A stretch of DNA of 12,002 nucleotides from an uncultured Oscillospiraceae bacterium (GCA_900762245.1 CAAFFR010000181.1:1-12002), one strand, 5' to 3'. Counted from the stretch's first letter, positions 5,315 through 12,002 are shown. Made by a program: numbers and translations. The notes: generated by a model from the letters alone, not told the origin.

Positions 5315-6970
5315 TCACAGATACCAACCGGTATGATTGGGGGTCTGGGGATAGGTGTCGTAGCTGAATACCTCCCGGACCTTCAGATACCAGTCCAGGT
5401 ATTCGTTGTTTGCATCATACCGCCATGCCTTGCCGTAGGGCTGGTCGCCCACGAAATAGGTGGTACAGTCAGGTTTGGCGGCGGTAAAGCGGTCCTGTTC
5501 CTCCTGGGGAACCCGGGACTTGGGGTAATACATAGCCGTCAGCCGGGTCAGATTCAGATTGTCCAGAGGGCTCAGGTCAGTGACATGGGTGTAGCTGATG
5601 TTCAGCATTTCCAGACTCTCGCAGCCTGCCAGAGGGGTAATGTCGTAAATATATTCACAGAAGGCTGCCTCCAGAATCCGCAGCTTTTTGCAGTTCTGGA
5701 AGGGGGTCAGATCCTTCACCGGAGCACCGGAAATAATGATGACCTCCAGATTGGGCATTCCCGCCACAAAAGGCACGCCGTCCAGATATTCATTGTGGCC
5801 GATATCGATATACTTGGCATCCTCGCAATAGATCAGATCCTGGCAGTTGTCATCGGTCAGATCATAGACCGCCCGGATGGCTTCCGCGTCCGTCATGGTG
5901 CTGCCCTTGCCGAAATGGACACGCCAGACCACCTTGGTGCGGCTGCGGTAATCGTCGCGGATCTTGGCCAGCACTTCGTTGGATACGGAGCAGTATTCCA
6001 GCACAAAGCGCTTGCAGTTATTCAGGATATCCAGTGCCTGCCGGATTTCCTCCTCACCCTCGTCACCGATGCGCTTGTTCTTGATATGGACTTCCTCATC
6101 CGCAGTGGAGAGGGTCACACCGTAAAAATCAAAGCTGTACTGGAAGACCACTTCGGGCGCAGCCTCCTGCAGCCGCTTTACATCGGTTTTTGTCAGGCCG
6201 CTTTCCCCATTGTCATCCGTCAGGTCCACCCGCTCCAGATTAGGAAGCAGAGGAAGCTTTTCCACGAAAGCTTCCACATCGCCGCTTTCCATAGAAGACA
6301 GGTCCAGACGGGTGGTACTGACATCATATTCGCTGCCAAGAAGCGCCACGATGCAGTTGATCTCCAGTTCGGGATAGGCAGCTCGCAAAGTCTCCACCTG
6401 TTCTGCAGTCAGGGCAGGGTCTTTCAGGGTCAGGCTGGTGAGCTTCGGCAGATAGGCAAGATTGGAAAGCAGGATGTCAAACTCGCTGTCTTCCCCAAAG
6501 CCCATCTCCAAAGAGGTTATATTGTGGTCTGCGAACATCTCACCCAGATACACCTCGTAGATTATCTCGCAATCCGGCAGAGAAGCCTCCGCCACTGCCA
6601 GCACCTCATAGTCGGTGCACTGCATGGCATCCAGCTGTTTCAGGTTGGGGAAATACTTCACCAGCAGCTCCACATCCTCCAGCGTCAAGCCGGATACCGC
6701 TATGCCGGGGGTAGTATTAACATATTTTGCTCCCTGGAAGGGAACCACCCAGGTGATCTCACAGCGGGGCAGCTTAGCCTGTAATTCCTCGTAATAGGCA
6801 ATGGAGATATCCTGATCCGTCAGATCCAGGCTGGCGGTATCCTTGGAATAGGCATCTCCCTCCACAAAAACGTGGGTATTCCGATACCACTGCCATCCAA
6901 ACATACCGGCAGCGATCAGCGCCAGAGTCAGCAGCAGGGTGATCAGAATGGTCATTAAGGTTTTCTTCAA
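5315..6970 (-). CDS. Membrane-anchored leucine-rich-repeat-like protein, TTG start
   Basis: This predicted 551-residue protein has a short basic start (MKKT), one hydrophobic segment at about 5-27 with no obvious cleavage site, and a long extracellular part. The extracellular part is built from repeating units of about 63-72 residues. Each holds a short L-x-L strand, a helix, a second P-N-L-x-x-L strand, and an ending of the type A-x-x-P-x-C-E-I-x-Y-x-V-x-x-G. Endings fall at residues 80, 143, 212, 284 and 354, with a degenerate one near 508. A more classical leucine-rich repeat stretch lies at about 383-480 (PNLEVIIISG, KLRILEAAF, SLEMLNISY). I chose TTG at 6970-6968 because GGGAGG lies 8 bases upstream; no ATG is as well placed. 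Its function is unknown; repeats of this kind usually bind proteins or carbohydrates. A tyrosine- and tryptophan-rich C-terminus (about 505-551) looks like a separate cap. Confidence 0.8.
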   Translation of the reverse strand: MKKTLMTILITLLLTLALIAAGMFGWQWYRNTHVFVEGDAYSKDTASLDLTDQDISIAYYEELQAKLPRCEITWVVPFQGAKYVNTTPGIAVSGLTLEDVELLVKYFPNLKQLDAMQCTDYEVLAVAEASLPDCEIIYEVYLGEMFADHNITSLEMGFGEDSEFDILLSNLAYLPKLTSLTLKDPALTAEQVETLRAAYPELEINCIVALLGSEYDVSTTRLDLSSMESGDVEAFVEKLPLLPNLERVDLTDDNGESGLTKTDVKRLQEAAPEVVFQYSFDFYGVTLSTADEEVHIKNKRIGDEGEEEIRQALDILNNCKRFVLEYCSVSNEVLAKIRDDYRSRTKVVWRVHFGKGSTMTDAEAIRAVYDLTDDNCQDLIYCEDAKYIDIGHNEYLDGVPFVAGMPNLEVIIISGAPVKDLTPFQNCKKLRILEAAFCEYIYDITPLAGCESLEMLNISYTHVTDLSPLDNLNLTRLTAMYYPKSRVPQEEQDRFTAAKPDCTTYFVGDQPYGKAWRYDANNEYLDWYLKVREVFSYDTYPQTPNHTGWYL

Positions 6971-7003
6971 AGCAATGACCTCCCTTTCTTGATTTCTGGT
7001 TGC

Positions 7004-7032
7004 ATCATAGCATATTTCGGGATAGATTGCAA
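7004..7032 (-). promoter_or_regulatory. Promoter of the repeat-protein/ridA unit
   Basis: On the minus strand TTGCAA (7032-7027), a 17-base spacer, then TATGAT (7009-7004) preceded by TGC. It has the same -35 and spacing as the HD-gene promoter. The palindromic repeat begins 9 bases upstream, at 7041. Confidence 0.8.
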
Positions 7033-7040
7033 CTGCCATG

Positions 7041-7234
7041 CACTGGCGCGGAAGCGCCCTTGGCTTCCCCCGGGGGGAAGCTGGCAAAAATCTTTGATTT
7101 TTGACTGATGAGGAATGCGGGCGGTAACGTTATGATTTGTATAATGTTTCAGACCTGCTCACAAGCCGTTTCTGCACGCCATCCCTCATCCGTCACGGCT
7201 ATCGCCGTGCCACCTTCCCCCCGGGGGAAGGCTT
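7041..7234 (+). repeat. Palindromic intergenic repeat, copy 1 (right end missing about 20 bases)
   Basis: This is one of two copies; the other is at 8456-8669 in the same orientation. Its left end carries CACTGGCGCGG, a GGAAGC...GCTTCC stem and the palindrome GCTTCCCCCGGGGGGAAGC. The right end mirrors this with CCTTCCCCCCGGGGGAAGG and an inner CACGGC-tatc-GCCGTG stem (7194-7209). A hairpin AAAAATC-TTT-GATTTTT lies at 7086-7102. The 44 bases at 7081-7124 are identical in both copies, and the last 64 bases (7172-7235) differ by one. The copy stops where the SGNH gene's stop codon begins and lacks the outer 20 bases seen in copy 2. No gene is inside. Confidence 0.88.
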
Positions 7235-7235
7235 T

Positions 7236-8366
7236 CTATTTCAGCAGCCGGGCGGGAATCTCCTGCGCCATCCGTTCATAGCCTGCTTTGCTGGGGTGCA
7301 GGTGGTCGCCGGAATTGTATTTCGGCAGGAAATGGTTGGGCTTTTCCGGGTCCTGCAGGGCCTTGTCAAAATCGATGCAGCCGTCGATGAGGTCGGTGGT
7401 ACGGATAAATTCATTATAAGCATGGCGCATTTCCTGGCGGAAGGGAGCATCGGTGCGCCAGCCGCCCATGGGAAGCAGTGTGCCCACATAGACCTTGTAG
7501 CCGAAGGAGCGGGCCTGGGAAATGTACATTTTCAGGCCCTCGATGAGCTCCTCCACAGTGGGCAGCTCGCTCATGGGACGGAAGACATTGACGCTTTCGC
7601 CCACAGGGTGGATGATATCGTTGATGCCCTGCTGGATGATGACCACATCGGCACCGTCGGTGGGCACCTCGTGGGCAAAGCGGTTACTGCCCATCAGGCC
7701 GTAGGATTCATAGGTAATGCAGTCATACTGCCGCAGAATGCGGGAGCCGGAAGTTGCCCGGCGGATGACCGCGGTGTTGCCGTAGCCCTCGGTAAAGCAC
7801 CGCAGGGCCAGATAATCCGGCCAGTCCTGGGCCGTGATGGAGTCGCCGTAGCAGACGATGGCCCGCTTTTCCCGGTCCGTCAGTACGGAAACATTGCTGA
7901 GGAAATAGAACAGATGGGTTTTCCGGGAGGTAATAATGTCAATTTTGGCGTTCTCCGTTTCATCGCCGTTGGCATACAGTCCCTCCGACAGGGGACCGCA
8001 GGCATAAACCACGCTGCGCATCAGGGTAAAATCCTTCAAATAGAAGCTGACCTGTACGATCTCGCCCTCATTCAGTTTGATTTCCAGAGGATCGGAAACT
8101 GCCTTCTCCCCTGCCCCGATGGTCACCTCCCGATTTGCGCCGAAGGTCACCGGATGGAAGCTGCCGCCATAGAAAACGGTGGTCTTGTGCAGCGTTATGG
8201 GCTCGGTGCCGCAGTAATTGTCAAAGGTCAGGCGGATGGCGCTGCCGCCGAAGGGGATGTGGATGGGATAGCGGATGGTGATATCCTTGGCATACCGCTC
8301 CGGACGATTCTCCGCCACCGACACCGCATTTCCCCAAACACTGACCCAATGCTGATTGTGCTCCAT
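7236..8366 (-). CDS. SGNH/GDSL-family hydrolase, probable carbohydrate or lipid esterase
   Basis: This 376-residue protein has two parts. Residues 1-160 look like a beta-sandwich accessory domain (many short strands, IRYPIHIPFGGSAIRLTF). Residues 165-376 are an SGNH hydrolase fold. The catalytic blocks are clear: G174-D-S176 (nucleophile), G207 in SGSR, N249 in QQGIND, and D354-H-L-H357 (acid/base pair). Such enzymes remove acyl groups from sugars, lipids or other esters; the two-domain layout recalls acetyl-xylan or rhamnogalacturonan esterases, but the substrate is unproven. There is no signal peptide, so it is probably cytoplasmic. I chose ATG 8366-8364: AGGAG at 8378-8374 is 7 bases from it, but only one base from the first ATG at 8372. 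It stands alone, enclosed by two copies of the palindromic repeat; no convincing promoter was found. Confidence 0.88.
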   Translation of the reverse strand: MEHNQHWVSVWGNAVSVAENRPERYAKDITIRYPIHIPFGGSAIRLTFDNYCGTEPITLHKTTVFYGGSFHPVTFGANREVTIGAGEKAVSDPLEIKLNEGEIVQVSFYLKDFTLMRSVVYACGPLSEGLYANGDETENAKIDIITSRKTHLFYFLSNVSVLTDREKRAIVCYGDSITAQDWPDYLALRCFTEGYGNTAVIRRATSGSRILRQYDCITYESYGLMGSNRFAHEVPTDGADVVIIQQGINDIIHPVGESVNVFRPMSELPTVEELIEGLKMYISQARSFGYKVYVGTLLPMGGWRTDAPFRQEMRHAYNEFIRTTDLIDGCIDFDKALQDPEKPNHFLPKYNSGDHLHPSKAGYERMAQEIPARLLK

Positions 8367-8455
8367 AAACATTCTCCTGTTTTTCGGTTTTCTTTTATTT
8401 TACGATAAGAAGAAATAAAAAGCCAGTATTTTCTTTGCATAACAGGCATTTCATT

Positions 8456-8669
8456 TGCTGGCATGGGAGCGCCAAAGGCTCCCCCCGGGGGGACGCTGGC
8501 AAAAATCTTTGATTTTTGACTGATGAGGAATGCGGGCGGATACGTTACGATTTGTACTATGCTTCAGACCTATTCCAGACTTGAAACTGCACGCCACCCC
8601 TCATCCGTCACGGCTATCGCCGTGCCACCTTCCCCCCGGGGGAAGGCTTTGGGTGTTCCCGCGCCAGTG
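8456..8669 (+). repeat. Palindromic intergenic repeat, copy 2 (apparently complete)
   Basis: It has the same length as copy 1 up to the AAGGCTT block (194 bases each, no net insertion or deletion) and then continues 20 bases to CCGCGCCAGTG, the complement of copy 1's left end. The left stem reads GGGAGC...GCTCCC where copy 1 reads GGAAGC...GCTTCC, a paired base change. The central 47 bases (8540-8586) differ from copy 1 at about 17 positions, while the flanks are almost identical. It fills most of the 345 bases between the SGNH and degV genes and contains no credible gene. Confidence 0.88.
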
Positions 8670-8673
8670 ACAG

Positions 8674-8700
8674 CAAAACACCCTCCCGTTTCCGGGAGGG
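8674..8700 (-). terminator. Rho-independent terminator of plsC-degV
   Basis: A perfect 8-bp GC stem CCCTCCCG-TTTC-CGGGAGGG (8681-8700), followed on the minus strand by TGTTTTG. It lies 11 bases after the degV stop codon and abuts the end of repeat copy 2. Confidence 0.85.
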
Positions 8701-8711
8701 CGTGCTTATCC

Positions 8712-9554
8712 TTACTCTTCGACGTACACGATGCCGCAGGCATTGGGGCCGATGTGGCTGCCGATGCCGGCACCCACCTGAATGATGCGCTCCTCAGGGA
8801 TCTCGTAACCCATGGTACGGATCTTTTCTGCCAGAGTTTCACCAATCTTTCGGTCCGCGGTATACATAACATAGAAATTATGTTCTGGGCTGGGCTTCTG
8901 CTGCTCGATGCGCTTGCAAAGCATGTCCATGCCCTTGCGCATACCCATGGCCTTGGCAGGCACCTCAATGCCGCCTTCCTCGCTGACCCGGATCACCGGC
9001 TTCACCTGGGCCATGGTGCCCAGCTTGTAGACAGTCTGGCTGATGCGGCCGCCACGGTACAGGTATTCCAGGGTATCGATGCAGGCATACAACACAATGC
9101 GGTCCCGCAGGGCACTGACCTTCTCTACGATCTCTTTCGCGCTCTTGCCCTCGTCCCGGAGCCGGACGGCGTACTCGACCAGCAGCCGCTGTCCGCCGGT
9201 GGCATTGCGGCTGTCCAGAACATATACCTGCTCGCAGCCAGCATCCTCTGCGGTCATGCAGGCAGTCTGATAAGTGCCGCTGAGGGCGGAGGATAAGGTA
9301 ATGTACACCGCCTCGTCATCTGCCTTCTTGGCATCAGCAAACAGGTCCATCAGGATATGGGGTGCAGGCTGGGATGTCTTGGGGGTAGCCCCGGTGGAGG
9401 CAAGCAATTCAAAGAACTGGTCCTTGCTCAGGTTCACATTTTCCTCGTATTCTGTTTCTCCCACCATGACCTTGATGGGAATGCAGTCGATTTTTAACGT
9501 TTCCAGTTCAAAAGGCTCAAAATCCGCAGCGGAATCCGTAATAATTCTCACCAT
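8712..9554 (-). CDS. DegV family fatty-acid-binding protein (FakB-like)
   Basis: This 280-residue protein is full length for the DegV/FakB family. The signatures are present: VRIITDSAAD at 2-11, TSQP at 60-63, ITLSSALSGTY at 85-95, the YLYRGGRIS loop at 164-172, and H267-x-GP near the C-terminus. The family binds one long-chain fatty acid in a deep pocket and presents it to the kinase FakA, which makes acyl-phosphate for phospholipid synthesis. No fakA is in this window. The ATG at 9554-9552 has TAAGGAGGGA 8 bases upstream, and the TAA of that stretch is the stop codon of plsC, so the two genes are tightly linked. The pairing with an acylglycerol-phosphate acyltransferase fits a role in loading fatty acids into membrane lipids; the direct handover is inference. 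Confidence 0.96.
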   Translation of the reverse strand: MVRIITDSAADFEPFELETLKIDCIPIKVMVGETEYEENVNLSKDQFFELLASTGATPKTSQPAPHILMDLFADAKKADDEAVYITLSSALSGTYQTACMTAEDAGCEQVYVLDSRNATGGQRLLVEYAVRLRDEGKSAKEIVEKVSALRDRIVLYACIDTLEYLYRGGRISQTVYKLGTMAQVKPVIRVSEEGGIEVPAKAMGMRKGMDMLCKRIEQQKPSPEHNFYVMYTADRKIGETLAEKIRTMGYEIPEERIIQVGAGIGSHIGPNACGIVYVEE

Positions 9555-9567
9555 GCAGAATCCCTCC

Positions 9568-10278
9568 TTAGATACATTCGTCGATTTTTTCCTGAATCCG
9601 CGCTTTCACCAGCGCAGCGACTTCCGCAGGCTTCATGCCTGCATATTCCTCATAGGGAATGGGTGTTAAGTAATGCAGCTGCACCGTAACAGGCTTGCTG
9701 CCCTTCTGGTCCAGCACCTTGAAGCAGTCGATCAGCGCAATGGGTACGATGGTGCACTTGGATTTGGTGGCGCACCGGAAGCTGCCGCCATGGAACTCCA
9801 GCATTTCATTGCCCAGCTTGCTGCGGGTGCCCTCGGGGAAGATCAGATAGCTTCTGCCATTTTTGACCTCCTCCGTGACATTCTGGATCACCGTCAGAGA
9901 CTGGCGCACATCCTCCCGGTCCATGGCAAAAGACTTGGTACAGAGCGAGATCTGGTGCAGGAACGGAATGTCATACAGCTCCTTTTTCAGCACCGCGCCC
10001 AGGGGATTATCACAGGTAGCCGCAATGGCCAGCACATCAAACATGCCCTGATGGTTGGAATACAGCATAAAGCCGTTTTCCTTGGGGATGTTTTCCAGGC
10101 CGGTTACCTTCAAATCAACATTGCCGCCGTTAATGGCCCGGCGCAGGATGTACTGAATATGCTGCCAGCGTTCCAGCTCCGGGTAATCGTCCACATGCTT
10201 GGCATAACGGCAGAGCTTAAACCAGGCACCGGGGACAATCCAGATATTTTTCAAAACCATGGTCACGATTCGATTCAT
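9568..10278 (-). CDS. plsC: 1-acyl-sn-glycerol-3-phosphate acyltransferase, PlsC/LPLAT family
   Basis: This 236-residue protein has the acyltransferase signatures NHQGMFD (H76 and D81 of the H-x4-D motif) and FPEGTRS (147-153), plus a third block near VPIALIDC (178-185). A hydrophobic N-terminal stretch (about 8-20) probably tethers it to the inner face of the membrane. Known reaction: transfer of an acyl chain to lysophosphatidic acid, forming phosphatidic acid. The ATG at 10278-10276 has AAGGAAGG 7 bases upstream. The gene begins the operon and is followed by degV after 13 bases, with its stop codon built into the degV ribosome binding site. Relatives may prefer other lysophospholipids, so substrate is by family only. 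Confidence 0.95.
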   Translation of the reverse strand: MNRIVTMVLKNIWIVPGAWFKLCRYAKHVDDYPELERWQHIQYILRRAINGGNVDLKVTGLENIPKENGFMLYSNHQGMFDVLAIAATCDNPLGAVLKKELYDIPFLHQISLCTKSFAMDREDVRQSLTVIQNVTEEVKNGRSYLIFPEGTRSKLGNEMLEFHGGSFRCATKSKCTIVPIALIDCFKVLDQKGSKPVTVQLHYLTPIPYEEYAGMKPAEVAALVKARIQEKIDECI

Positions 10279-10314
10279 GACGTTACCTTCCTTGCAAATG
10301 ATGATAGTTGATTT

Positions 10315-10343
10315 ATTTTATCATAGATACAGGGATGTTTCAA
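10315..10343 (-). promoter_or_regulatory. Promoter of plsC-degV
   Basis: On the minus strand TTGAAA (10343-10338), a 17-base spacer and TAAAAT (10320-10315). It predicts a leader of about 30 bases before the plsC ATG. Confidence 0.75.
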
Positions 10344-10395
10344 TGCCATTTTGTGAACAATTTGGAAATGGCTTTTTTCACCAATTATAACAACT

Positions 10396-10427
10396 GACCT
10401 CCCGGCAGTGTGTACTGCCGGGAGGTC
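10396..10427 (-). terminator. Terminator hairpin after the Na/Pi cotransporter gene
   Basis: A perfect 14-bp stem, GACCTCCCGGCAGT (10396-10409) with its complement at 10414-10427 and loop GTGT. It lies 7 bases after the stop codon. The trailing minus-strand sequence is only moderately T-rich (AGTTGTTATAATT), but the stem is very strong. The plus side has CCTTTTCC. Confidence 0.8.
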
Positions 10428-10434
10428 CTTTTCC

Positions 10435-12002
10435 TTACTTGAGGCTGAATTTTTTTGCGTAGTCCTTATACTGCTGGCTGAAATGCTCGTTTTCCACCCG
10501 GGCGGAGCGGAGGGCTTCATGGGTGTTCATGTCGTGATGGGCCATATCCACCACGCAGCCGGCGATGTTGGAGCAGTGGTCGCCCACGCGCTCCAGAGCG
10601 TTCAGCAGGTCGGACCAGACGAAACCGGTCTCGATGGAGCAGGCGCCCTGCTGCAGGCGCAGGATGTGGTGGATGCGCAGCTTCTCCTTCAGGTCATCGA
10701 TGACCTGTTCCAGAGGCTCCACCAGATAGGCCTTCTGCAGATCATTGGTACGGAACGCTTCAAAGGACAGCTCCACGATCTCGCTGACGGCACGGATCAG
10801 CACAGAGATCTCATGCTTGGCAGCATCGGACAGGCTCAGGCTCTTTTCGTTCAGTTCTTCGGCGGATTCCACCAGATTCAGAGCGTGGTCGCCAATACGC
10901 TCAAAGTCGTTGAGGGCCTTCAGCAGCATGGCAGCCTCGTTGGAGTCCGCAAGACTGATTTTCAGGGCAGACAGTTTTACAAGGTAAGTGCCCAGAATAT
11001 CCTCGTAGTGGTCGGTCTTTTCTTCCAGTTCCCGGACCTGCTTGCCCAGCTCAGGGGTATAGGCCAGCAGAGCATCCATAGCAGCCTTCAAGGTAGCGGC
11101 AGCGGTATCTGCCATCTCTCCGGTGAGGATTCGGCTGCGCTCCAATGCGATGGAGGGAGTGGCAAAGAGGCGCTCGTCCAGTTCGGAAGTGGTCTCCTCC
11201 ACCTTGGCATCGGGGACCAGCCTGCAAACCAGCTTTTCCAGCAGATTGCCGGAGGGCAGCAGGATGGCAGTACAGGCAATGTTAAAGATGGTATGGCAGA
11301 TCGCGATGCCGAAATGGGTTGCACTTTCTCTCAGAATGGCAGGTGCAAGCAGAGCCTGTGCCAGAACGAACAGGATCAGGCAGACGATGGTGCCGATGAT
11401 ATTGAACAGCAGGTGGACAAACGCCGTCCGCTTTGCGTTCTTGGTGGCGCCCACAGAGGACAGCATGGCAGTGACACAGGTACCGATGTTCTGGCCCATG
11501 ATAATGGGAATCGCGGCGGCATAGGTCACAGAGCCGGTGGAAGACAGAGCCTGCAGGATACCCACGGAAGCGGAGGAGGACTGGATCACAGCGGTCAGCA
11601 CTGCACCGGCAATGACACCCAGAATGGGATTGGTAAACAGCAGGAACAGTTCCTGGAACTGGGGCACATGCTTCAGCCCGGAAACCGCGTCAGACATGGT
11701 ATCCATGCCGAACATCAGCGTTGCAAAGCCCAGCAGGATCATGCCGATGTCCTTCTTGGAATTGTCCTTGATGAACATATAGTAGACAATACCAACGAGG
11801 GCCAGAATCGGGGTGAAGGAGGTGGGCTTCAGCATCTGGACAAAGAAGTTGCCGCTTTCGATGCCGCCCAGAGACAAAATCCAGGAGGTAACGGTGGTAC
11901 CGACGTTGGCACCCATGATCACGTTGATGGCCTGCCCCAGAGACAGCAGACCGGAGTTAACGAAGCCAACGACCATAACAGTGGTGGCAGAGGAAGACTG
12001 GA
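10435..12002 (-). CDS. Na/Pi cotransporter family protein with C-terminal PhoU domain (N-terminus outside the window)
   Basis: 521 codons are visible; the true start lies beyond 12002, because the frame is open to the edge and begins with QSSSATTV, a core motif rather than a start. The membrane part (about 11220-12002) contains the two inverted-repeat halves of the Na/Pi family, each with a QSSS motif (first near 11986-12000, second near 11566-11583) that lines the substrate path. The cytoplasmic part (about 10480-11200) is PhoU-like, with two three-helix bundles and paired metal-site motifs DFERIGDHALN and ALERVGDHCSN. Family role: sodium-coupled inorganic phosphate uptake, with the PhoU tail thought to sense or gate. 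Probably 40-60 residues are missing by comparison with family length. The terminator hairpin lies just after the stop. Confidence 0.95.
   Translation of the reverse strand, partial: QSSSATTVMVVGFVNSGLLSLGQAINVIMGANVGTTVTSWILSLGGIESGNFFVQMLKPTSFTPILALVGIVYYMFIKDNSKKDIGMILLGFATLMFGMDTMSDAVSGLKHVPQFQELFLLFTNPILGVIAGAVLTAVIQSSSASVGILQALSSTGSVTYAAAIPIIMGQNIGTCVTAMLSSVGATKNAKRTAFVHLLFNIIGTIVCLILFVLAQALLAPAILRESATHFGIAICHTIFNIACTAILLPSGNLLEKLVCRLVPDAKVEETTSELDERLFATPSIALERSRILTGEMADTAAATLKAAMDALLAYTPELGKQVRELEEKTDHYEDILGTYLVKLSALKISLADSNEAAMLLKALNDFERIGDHALNLVESAEELNEKSLSLSDAAKHEISVLIRAVSEIVELSFEAFRTNDLQKAYLVEPLEQVIDDLKEKLRIHHILRLQQGACSIETGFVWSDLLNALERVGDHCSNIAGCVVDMAHHDMNTHEALRSARVENEHFSQQYKDYAKKFSLK

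Noticed and set aside
5333..6784. A 483-codon open frame on the plus strand, opposite the membrane-anchored repeat protein
   Set aside because: Shadow frame: it has no ribosome site or family signature, and the minus-strand gene has a good start, promoter, membrane segment and repeats.
7103..7112. CTGATGAG, the conserved core box of a hammerhead ribozyme, present in both repeat copies
   Set aside because: No GAAA box follows at the proper place and the required three-stem arrangement cannot be drawn; the block instead matches the mirrored CCTCATC at the other end.
7130..7148. Promoter-like TATGAT and TATAAT in the centre of repeat copy 1
   Set aside because: No -35 at a usable distance and the sequence is changed in copy 2.
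8366..8372. First ATG of the SGNH gene (MFMEH)
   Set aside because: Only one base from the AGGAG; the second ATG has ideal spacing.
7137..8408. A 423-codon open frame on the plus strand, opposite the SGNH hydrolase
   Set aside because: It starts inside the palindromic repeat and shows no motif, while the minus-strand frame has all four SGNH blocks.
7041..8669. Two-repeat structure as a CRISPR array
   Set aside because: Only two units, about 1.4 kb apart, each over 190 bp with internal palindromes, and no cas genes.

Overview
The window looks like a chromosomal segment of an anaerobic, moderately GC-rich Firmicute of the class Clostridia, most likely Oscillospiraceae/Ruminococcaceae. The clues are a HydC/HydB-type (NuoE/NuoF-like) NADH-linked iron-sulfur pair, a DegV fatty-acid-binding protein, a Na/Pi-cotransporter fused to PhoU, strong AGGAGG ribosome binding sites, and GC-rich palindromic intergenic repeats of a kind I associate from memory (unverified) with that family. 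No rRNA, tRNA, CRISPR array, phage gene or transposase was found.

Layout, left to right. (1) 1-943, minus: a nuoE/hydC-like gene and the start of a nuoF/hydB-like gene that runs off the left edge, joined by a one-base stop/start overlap, with an AT-rich leader and promoter at 944-1150. (2) 1181-3450, minus: a MoxR-type AAA+ ATPase and a CoxE-like VWA protein overlapping by 8 bases, with promoter and terminator. The ATPase ends in a Cys/His-rich tail. (3) 3487-3634: a 148-bp intergenic element with perfect 11-bp terminal inverted repeats. (4) 3646-4823, plus: the only rightward genes, an HD-domain phosphohydrolase and a more AT-rich GNAT acetyltransferase, followed by a terminator shared with the facing gene. 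(5) 4888-7032, minus: a membrane-anchored repeat protein starting at TTG, followed 49 bases later by ridA. (6) 7041-8669: an SGNH/GDSL hydrolase (minus) bracketed by two directly oriented copies of an approximately 194-214 bp palindromic repeat. (7) 8674-10343, minus: plsC and degV as a tight operon with a clear promoter and terminator. (8) 10396-12002, minus: a Na/Pi cotransporter with a PhoU tail, cut at its N-terminus by the right edge.

How the genes may work together: NuoE and NuoF-like subunits pass electrons between NAD(H) and iron-sulfur partners. The MoxR and VWA pair probably acts as a chaperone or metal-insertion machine on an unknown client. DegV (a FakB-type fatty-acid carrier) and PlsC fit together in phospholipid acylation. 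The remaining genes look like independent housekeeping or accessory functions.

I do not see an obvious new defence or biosynthetic system. The features most worth a second look are the repeat pair around the SGNH gene, the Cys/His tail of the MoxR protein, and the roughly 70-residue periodic architecture of the membrane-anchored repeat protein.
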